This document shows, piece after piece, positions 52,067 to 60,596 of a DNA stretch of 64,000 nt; the first letter of the stretch is position 1; each line of letters begins with the position of its first letter. Location of the stretch: the NCBI RefSeq assembly GCF_002368295.1, contig NZ_AP018248.1:2787977-2851976 (forward strand). The letters run 5' to 3'. This DNA comes from Tolypothrix tenuis PCC 7101 (GTDB lineage: Bacteria; Cyanobacteriota; Cyanobacteriia; Cyanobacteriales; Nostocaceae). The notes beneath the pieces were generated by a model. That model was not told the DNA's origin and made no database searches. It saw nothing but the letters and a program-made list of their open reading frames with translations. The translations under genes were made by a program, and so were the position numbers.

Positions 52067-53263
52067 TTAACTGAGTTGAATTCTCTTGATGATGACGACG
52101 CAACCAGCTGCGATGAAAAAAGCTAATTCAGAGAGCAAAAAAGCAAGTAATGATGTAAAAAAATCATATTTAATTAAAATTGCGACTATAGCAGTAGCGC
52201 CAGCACAACCACCAAAATATAAACCAGTGGCTAAACCTGCTTGCTGTGGAGAAACTTTTCCTAAACAAAAAGGAATCATGCTCACAAAAAGTAGCCCATA
52301 GCTAACACCAAAACCAAGTATATAAGCTACGACTAAATTATCAATATCGTTTAATAATGCTAGTCCCATTAAGCCTGTCATTGAGCCTAAGCCTAGTAAC
52401 AAGACTTTATTAGTACCTATTTGGGCTGTCAATTCTCCCAAAATTACTGAGGACATTGCAGATACTAAAAGTATGCTAGAGGTAATAAATTCTAGCCTGA
52501 GTCCGGGTAGTTGAGCTTGTAGGACTTGAGGGAACATTGACATGAGCAGATTGACTTCTAATCCCGCTCCTAAGCCAATCACAAAGATTAAAAATAATAA
52601 TAAAGCAGGAGCGTTAGAGGATAAATCTTCATTGAGTGGATACTGAGTTAAAGAATATGGGGGAGTAAGCGATCGCAAAATATATGCACCTATCACTAAG
52701 GCGATCGCACCTAATAGAAAGGTAATCGATGCGCCGATACTATCCATAAATTTATTGAAAAATGGCCCAATCGCCCCAATCAAGCCAAAGACAAATACTA
52801 AAACCGCATTAGCTTGTGGTAATTCTGTCACTGGTGCTAACTGTGTAAGTAGTGCGATCGCAGGGCCACGAAAAATAATCATTGCAATTACCCAAACTGT
52901 CATCAGTACAGGAATTAACCAACGTCCACCCCCTTGTAAATGTTGTTCCATTAACAGCGATAGAATCACGAAAATCAAACCCGCCAGAATTACTCCTACA
53001 CTAATCATGGGTAGGCGATTACCCCAGCGTTGCTGAATGCGATCGGAAAATCTTCCCACAAAAGGTTCGATAAATGTAGCGAGTAACCCTTGGATTATCC
53101 CCAGCCAAGCCGCTAATTCTCCAAATTTAAGTTTCTGTAAAATTTTTGGTTGATAAAAACTATAAGCCATCCAACTGAGCATGATTGCGGCTAGTAAAGC
53201 CGCTAATCCCCAAACTTGTCGCCATAAAATTTCAGTCGGACGGGAATCGAAAGATTTAACCAT
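52067..53263 (-). CDS. Major facilitator superfamily transporter
   Basis: This 398-residue protein has about 12 hydrophobic helices and the MFS loop motif GRFSDRIQQRWGNRLP between helices 2 and 3, with a weaker repeat in the second half. The GRxSDRxxxRxGxRxP form recalls sugar/cation symporters (GPH or SLC45-like), and is often found in cyanobacterial transporters of unknown substrate. No neighbouring enzyme suggests the cargo. It converges with the HEPN gene. Confidence 0.87.
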   Translation of the reverse strand: MVKSFDSRPTEILWRQVWGLAALLAAIMLSWMAYSFYQPKILQKLKFGELAAWLGIIQGLLATFIEPFVGRFSDRIQQRWGNRLPMISVGVILAGLIFVILSLLMEQHLQGGGRWLIPVLMTVWVIAMIIFRGPAIALLTQLAPVTELPQANAVLVFVFGLIGAIGPFFNKFMDSIGASITFLLGAIALVIGAYILRSLTPPYSLTQYPLNEDLSSNAPALLLFLIFVIGLGAGLEVNLLMSMFPQVLQAQLPGLRLEFITSSILLVSAMSSVILGELTAQIGTNKVLLLGLGSMTGLMGLALLNDIDNLVVAYILGFGVSYGLLFVSMIPFCLGKVSPQQAGLATGLYFGGCAGATAIVAILIKYDFFTSLLAFLLSELAFFIAAGCVVIIKRIQLS

Positions 53264-53840
53264 GCTTTTGTTTTACTCTTTTATATCAGCGGCGCGATTT
53301 TAGGACAAGTCTGATAGGAAAAAAGGCATGATAAATTGCATTATTCTGGGGTAAGCCAGGTTTTAAGGAAAACGAGACAAGGGTAAATCACCAATGACAA
53401 ATAATTGTTGTTTGTCAGTCATGAACAAACAACTTATCCCATCAGCAAAGATATTTTGCCTGAATTAAAGTAATATTTTTAACTATGGCTTGTGATTATA
53501 ACCGTGACTCTACAGAAGAGCCAAGGGTGTAATCTCCTCAATTACTTGCTGTGCGATCAATAATTTTAATTCTATAACCGTTGTGCTGAAACTACACAGG
53601 GGTTAGACCTAGTATTGTTAATTAATTTTGTGTGTAAATTTACGTTTTTGTTTGATATTAGGTACTATCAATCGCGCCTTATATAATTTTAGTTTCATCA
53701 GCATACAGGTGATGTAATTAGGTATTTATCATTGCTAAACACCTAATAATCAAAACGTTTATAACTGTTAAAAAAAGAAAAATATCTATGTGTAAAATAC
53801 CATCTAATACTACTCGATTAAGGGTTTTTAACTCAAAATT

Positions 53841-53925
53841 GGTTTAGGGAAAAGGTTAAAGGTTAAGGGTTAAAGGTTTTGTCTTTCCTTTTCCCATTCC
53901 CCTTTTTACCCTTAACCAAAAATTA
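53841..53925. repeat. Family C dispersed repeat, copy 4
   Basis: GGGAAAAGGTTAAAGGTTAA arm and CCTTTTCCCATTCCCC arm, at the end of a 709-bp gene-free stretch (53264-53972) that holds nothing else I can identify. Confidence 0.65.
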
Positions 53926-53972
53926 TTTCATACAGTTTGTTAGCTGTTAATTGGTAAATTCAAAAATTGCTG

Positions 53973-55487
53973 TTATTTTCTTAACTCACCTAACACCTGT
54001 TCTGTCTGCTGTAGATTTACTAAAGTATTCGCGCACAAAATACCAGATGCAGCAACAGCTGGGACACCAATTCCGGGGATGGTACTATCACCAACACGAT
54101 ACAAACCCTGGATTGGCGTGTGCGTGCTAGGAAACATTCCCTGATCCGCAGCAATGGCTGGGCCGTAGGTTCCGCGATATCTGCGGAGATAATGAGCATG
54201 AGTGAGGGGTGTGCCGATGAGTTCTATAACTACACGCTCTCGGATATCGGGGATAATACGCTCTAAAGCGCGGTATAAAGATTGTGCTTTCTGGCTTTTC
54301 TTTTCTGCATAATCTTGATTTCGTTCCCAGCCAGTGTAGGGTTCGAGGGTGTAAGCATGAACTACATGATGTCCTGCTGGTGCTAGTGTTGCATCCCACA
54401 CTGTCGGAATCGAGATCATGCAACTATTGCCTGGGATTGTAATATCTTGATTAGAATCGTGAACTACTACATGATGTCCGGTTAAATTCTCTAAACCATC
54501 CGCCTTGATACCTAAATGCAAATGCATAAAACTATCAACCGCTGGCGTATCTAAAGCTGCTTGGCGGAAACTTGCGGGTAAATCTTCGGGACGTAGCAAA
54601 TGATTGTAAGTATCCCAAATACTCGCATTGGAAATGACAATTGGCGATCGCAAAATTTCACCTGTTGCTAACCGCACACCCACAACTTTGCTTGATTCCA
54701 CTAAAATTTGCTCGACGTGACATCCTAAACGCAGTTGTCCGCCCCAGCGTTCTAATCCTTTAACTAAAGCCTGAACAATTGCTGCACTCCCCCCAAGGGG
54801 ATATTCCACCCCCGCACGGGAACGTTCGCCTAACATAAAAGCTACTTCTGGGGCGATTGTGCCATGTGCCTTTAACCCTGAAAGTAAAAAGCATTCTAAA
54901 TCAATTAACCGCCTTACCCAAGGGTCTTTAACTGTTGCATCCATGACATTCCCCGCTGAACTTTGCACCAGCGGTAAGTAAGGCAACATTTTCAGCAATG
55001 ATGGTAAGTAACTTTTTATGAATGTGAAAATTACTTGCCAATCTGAGCGCAGCGCTAAAGTAGGAATACCCCGCATCGCCTCATACAAGCCTAATAAGCG
55101 TGCTGTAAACCGTTGCAGTTCTTTCGCACCTTGGGGTGTAACTCGCTCCACCTCCTGCCAATAACGTTCAGCATCGCTGTAAACTGCAATAGTTCCTTCA
55201 GGAAAATGGTAGTGTCCCAAAGGATCATAAGGTATAACTTGAATGGATTCACCAAGCACATCCATAACTTGTTTTAGTGGATTTAAGCTTTGGGTATCAC
55301 TCAGACCACAATAGAAAGAAGGGCCAGAATCAAATTCAAATCCCCGTCGTCTAAAACTATGAGCAGCGCCACCCGCAATTGTATGGCTTTCGCAGACAAT
55401 TACGCGCTTGCCATAACGAGCTAGTAAACCCGCAGTACACAAACCACCGATACCGCTACCAATTACAATGACATCACTATCTTGCAT
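53973..55487 (-). CDS. FAD-dependent carotenoid isomerase/desaturase-like oxidoreductase
   Basis: This 504-residue flavoprotein belongs to the phytoene desaturase/CrtISO/retinol saturase superfamily. The N-terminal dinucleotide-binding motif is VIGSGIGGLCTAGLLARYG, with the acidic end of strand 2 at VIVCESH, followed by AGGAAHSFRRRGFEFDSGPS, typical of CRTISO-like proteins. The C-terminal FAD motif is GLYRVGDSTIPGIGVPAVAASG. Related enzymes isomerise or saturate carotenoid double bonds in membranes. Sequence alone does not separate CrtH from the broader family. It is divergent from the Mla-type ATPase gene with 105 bp between starts, part of which is TTGACC(T/C) heptamers. Confidence 0.85.
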   Translation of the reverse strand: MQDSDVIVIGSGIGGLCTAGLLARYGKRVIVCESHTIAGGAAHSFRRRGFEFDSGPSFYCGLSDTQSLNPLKQVMDVLGESIQVIPYDPLGHYHFPEGTIAVYSDAERYWQEVERVTPQGAKELQRFTARLLGLYEAMRGIPTLALRSDWQVIFTFIKSYLPSLLKMLPYLPLVQSSAGNVMDATVKDPWVRRLIDLECFLLSGLKAHGTIAPEVAFMLGERSRAGVEYPLGGSAAIVQALVKGLERWGGQLRLGCHVEQILVESSKVVGVRLATGEILRSPIVISNASIWDTYNHLLRPEDLPASFRQAALDTPAVDSFMHLHLGIKADGLENLTGHHVVVHDSNQDITIPGNSCMISIPTVWDATLAPAGHHVVHAYTLEPYTGWERNQDYAEKKSQKAQSLYRALERIIPDIRERVVIELIGTPLTHAHYLRRYRGTYGPAIAADQGMFPSTHTPIQGLYRVGDSTIPGIGVPAVAASGILCANTLVNLQQTEQVLGELRK

Positions 55488-55540
55488 TTTTGCCGCTTCG
55501 CGGAGTCCAAGGTCAAAAGTCCACAGTCCAGATTAACTTA

Positions 55541-55592
55541 ATTATGGCTCTTGACCCTTGACCTTTGACCCTTGACCTTTGACTTTTGACCA
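55541..55592. repeat. Heptamer tandem repeat TTGACC(C/T)
   Basis: About six heptamers of TTGACCC/TTGACCT lie directly before the start of the MlaF-like gene; a similar run at 57900-57946 precedes the Rieske gene, so both starts lack a normal ribosome binding site. Confidence 0.8.
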
Positions 55593-56375
55593 ATGACAGA
55601 ACCATTAATTGAATTAAGAGGCGTGTCTAAGTCCTTTGGTAGTAACAAGGTTTTAGATCGTGTGGATTTGACAATTCATCAGGGAGAAGCACTAGGAATT
55701 ATTGGCCCTTCTGGGACTGGTAAATCTACAATTTTGCGGGTGATTGCGGGATTGCTAGCTGTGGATGAAGGTGAGATATATGTCCGCGGAGTGCGGCGCA
55801 CGGGTTTGATTGAGGATGCTGCTGATAGTGTGGGGATTGGGATGGTGTTTCAGCAAGCAGCCTTGTTTGATTCGCTGACAGTAGAAGAGAATGTGGGGTT
55901 TTTACTGTATCAGAATTCCAAGATAGCGCGATCGCGCATTCGCCAACTGGTGAATACAAAATTGGAAATGGTGGGTTTACCGGGAATTGGTGAACTTTAT
56001 CCATCGGAACTTTCTGGGGGGATGCGGAAACGCGTGAGTTTTGCACGTGCAATTATGTCTAACCCCGAAAGCGATCAGCAGGGGCCAGAACTGTTACTCT
56101 ACGATGAACCAACAGCCGGACTTGACCCCATCGCTTCCACAGTCATCGAAGATTTAATTCGTCATTTGCAATGTTCACAAGGAGTTTGTAGCACTTATGC
56201 TATTGTCACCCATCAAGACAGCACAATTCGTCGTACCGCCGATAGAGTAATTTTTCTCTATCAAGGTAGAGTGCAGTGGCAGGGTACAGTTGATGAAATA
56301 GATAGCACAGACCATCCATTGATTAGACAATTTATGAGTGGAAGTGTGCATGGCCCAATTCAGGTCGTCGGCTAG
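55593..56375 (+). CDS. ABC ATPase of an Mla/TGD-type lipid transporter
   Basis: This 260-residue ATPase has Walker A GPSGTGKST, signature LSGGMRKRVSFARA (GGMRKR is diagnostic of the MlaF/TGD3 group), Walker B LLLYDEPTAGLDP and the switch THQDS. MlaFEDB complexes move phospholipids or related lipids between membranes; plant chloroplasts use the homologous TGD1-2-3. The following gene (17-bp gap) encodes the MCE substrate-binding partner, confirming the operon. The permease (MlaE/TGD1) is not in the window and must be encoded elsewhere, as is usual in cyanobacteria. Confidence 0.92.
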   Translation: MTEPLIELRGVSKSFGSNKVLDRVDLTIHQGEALGIIGPSGTGKSTILRVIAGLLAVDEGEIYVRGVRRTGLIEDAADSVGIGMVFQQAALFDSLTVEENVGFLLYQNSKIARSRIRQLVNTKLEMVGLPGIGELYPSELSGGMRKRVSFARAIMSNPESDQQGPELLLYDEPTAGLDPIASTVIEDLIRHLQCSQGVCSTYAIVTHQDSTIRRTADRVIFLYQGRVQWQGTVDEIDSTDHPLIRQFMSGSVHGPIQVVG

Positions 56376-56392
56376 ATGGATGGAGGAAAAAT

Positions 56393-57829
56393 ATGCGATC
56401 GCGAACATTTAGAGAAGGTTCTGTGGGGCTGTTGATCCTAATGGGAGTGGGAGCATTTGGATTAATAGTCATCTGGTTGAATCGCGTTAGCACTAGTCGC
56501 GGTTCATACAAGGCAATTGTGGAATTTGCGAATGCGGGCGGGATGCAAAAAGGCGCAACAGTCCGCTACCGTGGCGTAAAAGTGGGCAGTATCTCCGCAA
56601 TTCGACCAGGGCCAAATAACATTGAAGTAGAAATTGAAATTCCCCAAGCTGATTTAATTATTCCTAGTAATGTAGTAGTTGAAGCCAATCAAAGTGGATT
56701 GATTAGCGAAAGTATCATTGATATCACCCCTAAAGCTGCTTTACCTGCTGGGGTTATTGTTGCTAAACCACGAGATAAAAATTGTGATCCTCAACTAATT
56801 ATTTGCAATGGTTCACGGCTAAAAGGTCAAGTTGGTATCAGTGTTGATGAACTGATTCGCAGCTCAACTGAATTAGCGACTGTATATAATAACCCCAAAT
56901 TTTATAGTAACGTTAACAGGCTATTAGAAAGCTCCACCGCCGCCGCCACTAGCTTGACTGCTTTGAGCCGCGACCTCAGGGGTTTGTCAAAAAGCGCTCA
57001 AGGTCAACTAGGCACATTTTCCGCTACAGCTACCTCTGTACAACGGGCGACTAATCAATTAACCGCATCTAGTACTAAAACGGTCAATCAACTAGGTTCA
57101 GCCGCCACCCAATTTAGTTTAACTGCAAGTCAAGCTAGTCGGCTTTTGACTAACTTAGATAATTTAGTCACAAACAATCGTTCTTCACTGGTTGCGGCTT
57201 TAAATAATATCACCGAAACCAGCAACGCTTTACGCACTACAGTTAGCGGCTTATCACCTGCAGTTAATCGCTTAACTCAAGGAGAAGTAATCAGCAATTT
57301 AGAAACTCTATCTGCAAATGCAGCACAAGCATCAGCTAATTTACGCGATGCAACCAAGAGTTTAAACGACCCCAAAAACACTGTATTACTGCAACAAACT
57401 CTCGATTCTGCAAGAGCAACTTTTGAGAATACTCAAAAAATTACTGCTGATTTAGACGAGTTAACAGGCGATCCCACTTTTAGAAGTAATCTTCGACAAT
57501 TAGTAAATGGTTTGAGTAACTTAGTCTCTTCCACCCAAGATATGCAACAGCAAGTAGAGGTGGCTGCTACTCTAGATTCACTCAAAGCATCAATTAATAA
57601 ACCAGCTGATAAACCCGGTAATCAACCTAATGTTGTCCTGGCGACTCCAACCTTGAAGCCAGAGGCTATCACTATTAATCCTTCACCTACCTCTGTGAAA
57701 ACTGCAGACAAACACTTTCCATCAGCTTTCACTATAACTACACCAGAATCATCTTCAGAAAAGCTATTACAACAACTCAGACAGTATCAAAAGCAGCGGG
57801 AACAGGAGAAGATAGAGGCGAGTAATTAG
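56393..57829 (+). CDS. MCE (MlaD/TGD2-type) lipid-binding protein
   Basis: This 478-residue protein has an N-terminal membrane helix (GSVGLLILMGVGAFGLIVIW, about 8-27), one MCE domain (about 35-115; FANAGGMQKGATVRYRGVKVG, LISESIIDITP), and a long helical/coiled region (about 150-400) rich in Ser, Thr, Asn and Leu that would form a needle-like tube, then a Pro/Thr-rich tail. MCE proteins form hexameric rings that guide lipids through the periplasm. It is co-transcribed with the MlaF-like ATPase. Length and the extended helix are typical of cyanobacterial and TGD2 homologues, longer than E. coli MlaD. Confidence 0.9.
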   Translation: MRSRTFREGSVGLLILMGVGAFGLIVIWLNRVSTSRGSYKAIVEFANAGGMQKGATVRYRGVKVGSISAIRPGPNNIEVEIEIPQADLIIPSNVVVEANQSGLISESIIDITPKAALPAGVIVAKPRDKNCDPQLIICNGSRLKGQVGISVDELIRSSTELATVYNNPKFYSNVNRLLESSTAAATSLTALSRDLRGLSKSAQGQLGTFSATATSVQRATNQLTASSTKTVNQLGSAATQFSLTASQASRLLTNLDNLVTNNRSSLVAALNNITETSNALRTTVSGLSPAVNRLTQGEVISNLETLSANAAQASANLRDATKSLNDPKNTVLLQQTLDSARATFENTQKITADLDELTGDPTFRSNLRQLVNGLSNLVSSTQDMQQQVEVAATLDSLKASINKPADKPGNQPNVVLATPTLKPEAITINPSPTSVKTADKHFPSAFTITTPESSSEKLLQQLRQYQKQREQEKIEASN

Positions 57830-57947
57830 GGGTTGGGGATTAAGGAGATGAGGGAGATGAGGGAGAACAGGGGGATGAGGTAGAAAAACTTTTGATTCTA
57901 GACTATTGACCTTTGACTCTTGACTATTGACCCTTGACCCTTGACTT

Positions 57948-59003
57948 ATGAAAGATAATCAAAATTTTTTCCTGCGTAATATCTGGTACTATGCATTGCC
58001 TAGCGATCGCCTGAAGCCAGGTAAAATGATCGCCCGTACTTTTTTGGGAGAACCAGTATTACTATGTCGTACCCGTGAGGGTAAAGTGTTTGCTGTGCGG
58101 GATATTTGTCCCCATCGTGGTATACCTTTAAGCTGCGGTCGCTTTGATGGGCAGGAAGTAGAATGCTGTTATCATGGTTGGCGTTTTGATCATGGGGGGC
58201 GTTGTACTGTTATTCCTTCTTTAGTTGAAGGACAAGATATAGATTTAAATCGCTACAATGTGGAATCCTACGAAGTGCGGGAAACTCAGGGTAATATCTG
58301 GATATATATGCCAGAACCAGGAAAATCTCAAGGTTCGCCTTCAGATATGGAAATTCCGGTGATTCCGGGTTTTGGCGATCGCCCGCCGCAGTTAGTTGAA
58401 GTGATGCGGTTTCCCTGTTTTATTGATCATGCAGTCTTAGGTTTGATGGACCCCGCCCATTCGCCTTATGTACATCGCGTCTGGTGGTGGCGTTCTGGTC
58501 AACTACACGACGAAATTAAGCAATTTGACCCTTCACCTTATGGGTTTACCATGCGTAAACACCAATTACCCGCTAACACAGGTTCAGCTTATAAGTTCAT
58601 TGGCGGCGGAACTCCGGAAACCGAAATTTCTTTCCGTATCCCCGGCGTGCGAATCGAAAACACAACAACCGCCAAACATCAAGTTTGCAACTTGACAGCA
58701 ATTACACCAATTTCCGAAACAGAATGCGAAGTGAATTTTGCCTTTTATTGGACAGTTCCTTGGGCTGGATTTGCCAAGCCGTTAATTCGTCTATTTACAC
58801 GCGCCTTTCTTGACCAAGACCGCAGAGTAGTAGAAAAGCAGCAAATTGGTTTAAAGTACGATCCAGTACTGCGATTAATTAAAGATTCTGATGTCCAGGC
58901 GCAATGGTATTACCAATTAAAGCGAGAGTATGCACGTTCTTTGGCTGAAAATCGTCCCTTTGCCAACCCGGTGAAGAGTCAGCTGTTGCATTGGCGGGCT
59001 TAA
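57948..59003 (+). CDS. Rieske non-heme iron oxygenase
   Basis: This 351-residue aromatic ring-hydroxylating oxygenase alpha-type protein has the Rieske motif CPHRGIPLSCGRF...CCYHGW (about 48-75) and the mononuclear iron site LMDPAHSPYVHR near 167-178. No C-terminal membrane anchor is present, unlike the PaO-like protein at 32431. VanA-like or chlorophyll/sterol-type substrates are possible; none can be assigned. Start ATG 57948 follows a TTGACCC heptamer array and lacks a Shine-Dalgarno sequence. Probably transcribed alone or as read-through from the Mla genes. Confidence 0.88.
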   Translation: MKDNQNFFLRNIWYYALPSDRLKPGKMIARTFLGEPVLLCRTREGKVFAVRDICPHRGIPLSCGRFDGQEVECCYHGWRFDHGGRCTVIPSLVEGQDIDLNRYNVESYEVRETQGNIWIYMPEPGKSQGSPSDMEIPVIPGFGDRPPQLVEVMRFPCFIDHAVLGLMDPAHSPYVHRVWWWRSGQLHDEIKQFDPSPYGFTMRKHQLPANTGSAYKFIGGGTPETEISFRIPGVRIENTTTAKHQVCNLTAITPISETECEVNFAFYWTVPWAGFAKPLIRLFTRAFLDQDRRVVEKQQIGLKYDPVLRLIKDSDVQAQWYYQLKREYARSLAENRPFANPVKSQLLHWRA

Positions 59004-59092
59004 TTTGGTGTTGAGTTTAAGGATAGCGCATTAAGCGCGCAGGGGGGCAGGGGGCAGGGAGCAAGGGGGAGAAGATGATCCTTGATTGTATC

Positions 59093-59305
59093 GGGATGCA
59101 TTGTTAATGTATGGGGTTACATTGCCAATGTATCGGGATGCATTGTTAATGTATGGGGTTACATTGGCAATGCATCGGGTCGCATTGTTAATGTATGGGG
59201 TTACATTGGCAATGCATCGGGTCGCATTGTTAATGTATGGGGTTACATTGGCAATGCATCGGGTCGCATTGTTAATGCGTGGGGTTACATTGTTAATGCG
59301 TTGGT
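59093..59305. repeat. 42-bp tandem repeat block with 21-bp half units
   Basis: The unit is GGGTCGCATTGTTAATGTAT followed by GGGGTTACATTGGCAATGCATC, starting at 59093, 59135, 59177, 59219 and 59261. Frames on plus stay open because the period is a multiple of three (14-residue period containing ALLMYGVTL). No gene-like signals are present. It has the same period as the block at 6273 but an unrelated sequence. Confidence 0.82.
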
Positions 59306-59337
59306 TGGCAAAGATAATTCATGATTGCGATCGCCTA

Positions 59338-59562
59338 AAATTTTGTTATGGGGTAAAAATTGCTGAGAGTCTTAAAGATAGTAGCTTGCAAATAAAAGCT
59401 CTCAATTCTTTGGGAAGGACTTATTCTCAGCAAAGACAATTTGAGGCAGCAATTACTTATTATCAACAATCATTAAATATTGCCCAAAAGCTAGAAAATA
59501 GACGCGAAGAAGCTAGGGCATTCTTCTCGGCAAGCTTTAAGTGTGGGAGCATTGGCATATAG
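59338..59562 (+). pseudogene. TPR-repeat protein fragment
   Basis: The frame reads IAESLKDSSLQIKALNSLG, then RTYSQQRQFEAAITYYQQ and SLNIAQKLENRREEARA, one and a half tetratricopeptide units of the kind found in cyanobacterial TPR-CHAT or TPR-NB-ARC proteins. Upstream the frame runs only into the tandem repeat, and downstream it ends within a HicB-like remnant on the opposite strand. It is therefore an isolated piece of a larger gene, not a functional protein. Confidence 0.65.
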
Positions 59563-59658
59563 TCCTAGCAATTCAGGTACTTCTGCATAAAAAGTACCAT
59601 CTTCTAAAATTTCATAGCTGGCTCGGTGTAAAGCTGCTTGAATGTATTCTGTCAGCAT
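59521..59658 (-). pseudogene. HicB-like antitoxin remnant
   Basis: From ATG 59656-59658 the minus strand reads MLTEYIQAALHRASYEILE, then DGTFYAEVPELLGLYANAP and TLKACREE, which matches the start of HicB/UPF0150-type proteins. The frame then runs into DNA of the TPR fragment. A second copy of the TLKAC(R/K)EE coding segment lies at 59720-59740, showing duplication or rearrangement. No HicA toxin gene is visible. Overlap with the TPR remnant on the other strand shows the join is a rearrangement scar. Confidence 0.6.
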
Positions 59659-59749
59659 TGGGAGATTTTGCTCAAAACTGGCGCTTTGACTAAATTGTAA
59701 GCGAAATCAAATGTCTTAACTCTTCTTTGCAAGCTTTAAGCGCAGCTAA

Positions 59750-60373
59750 TCAGCGACTCATTGCAAAAATCTGTTCAGCTGTTAGAGCAATGTTCGGAAA
59801 CAATCTAAAATCAATTCGATCCTCTCCTCGAAACACCTTTGGGGGTAAATACTCTCCATCTTCAAGTTGGTAGATTGTAATGGTTGGCTGCTTAGGAGAG
59901 CCAATGAACCGAATGCCACCAAAAGCAGCATAGTCCACAATGATGTACTCTAAAACCCCCAAGTCTTCATATTCAGCCAGTTTTGTCAGATAGTCGTCCT
60001 TCCAGTTGTTGCTAACAACCTCAATGATTCCCGGTGGTGGAATATATGCAGCAGCAGAACTAGAAATAGTTTTCATCCGCTGCCATTCTTCCCTAGCAAA
60101 GATGACAATATCAGCTTTGCGGCTTTTTTCCTTTTCTGGTGGCGCTGTCTTCAGCCGCACTTGCTTGGACTGTCGGGACACGTAAGGTAGGTTATTTTCT
60201 TGGCAGTGATTTTCCACGTAGGTACACAGCCTCTGGATCAAATCCTCATGATTTGCATTTGGTTCTGATAATGGCACAGGAATCCCATCCAATAGCTCAA
60301 ACTCTCTGCCTGAACCATCATCCCAGGCAAGAAACTCTTCAAAAGTCAGTGGTTGTGTGACGGTTACGTACAT
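59750..60373 (-). CDS. Uma2 family (PD-(D/E)XK-fold) protein
   Basis: From ATG 60371-60373 the protein has 207 residues (an in-frame start at 60472 adds 33 poorly supported residues inside a repeat). It matches the Uma2/DUF820 family that is greatly expanded in cyanobacteria: LTFEEFLAWDDGSG, REFELLDGIPVPLSEP with the first acidic residue, KADIVIFAREEW with the central Asp of the nuclease core, and PPGIIEVVSNNWKDDY with Glu and Lys-containing strand. DNA cleavage has not been shown for most members. It may have been mobile with the surrounding rearranged remnants. Confidence 0.88.
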   Translation of the reverse strand: MYVTVTQPLTFEEFLAWDDGSGREFELLDGIPVPLSEPNANHEDLIQRLCTYVENHCQENNLPYVSRQSKQVRLKTAPPEKEKSRKADIVIFAREEWQRMKTISSSAAAYIPPPGIIEVVSNNWKDDYLTKLAEYEDLGVLEYIIVDYAAFGGIRFIGSPKQPTITIYQLEDGEYLPPKVFRGEDRIDFRLFPNIALTAEQIFAMSR

Positions 60374-60436
60374 CGCCCTCGCTCCATTGCTGACAGGTAG
60401 TTGACTCAATGCTATCAGGAATTTGGCATGGGGCAT

Positions 60437-60520
60437 TGGGCACGGCACCAGTAAGATTATTGCATTTACCATTCGATTGCGGATGCCGTGCCCCTACTTT
60501 GAATCTGTGGTTCAATTACC
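60437..60520. repeat. Family B partial repeat
   Basis: GGGCACGGCACCAGTAAGAT followed by GCGGATGCCGTGCCCCTAC; the ends with ATACC and GACAGAT are missing or eroded. Confidence 0.55.
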
Positions 60521-60596
60521 TGGAAACTGCTATAAACGACACTTTTTGTTGATATATTCCCAGCAGTGGATACAGAATAGCTGGGTGTTCTAAAGT

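Noticed and set aside
59086..59562. 158-codon frame as a single TPR protein
   Set aside because: The first half is the tandem repeat and only the last 75 codons resemble TPR; more likely a fused remnant than a gene.
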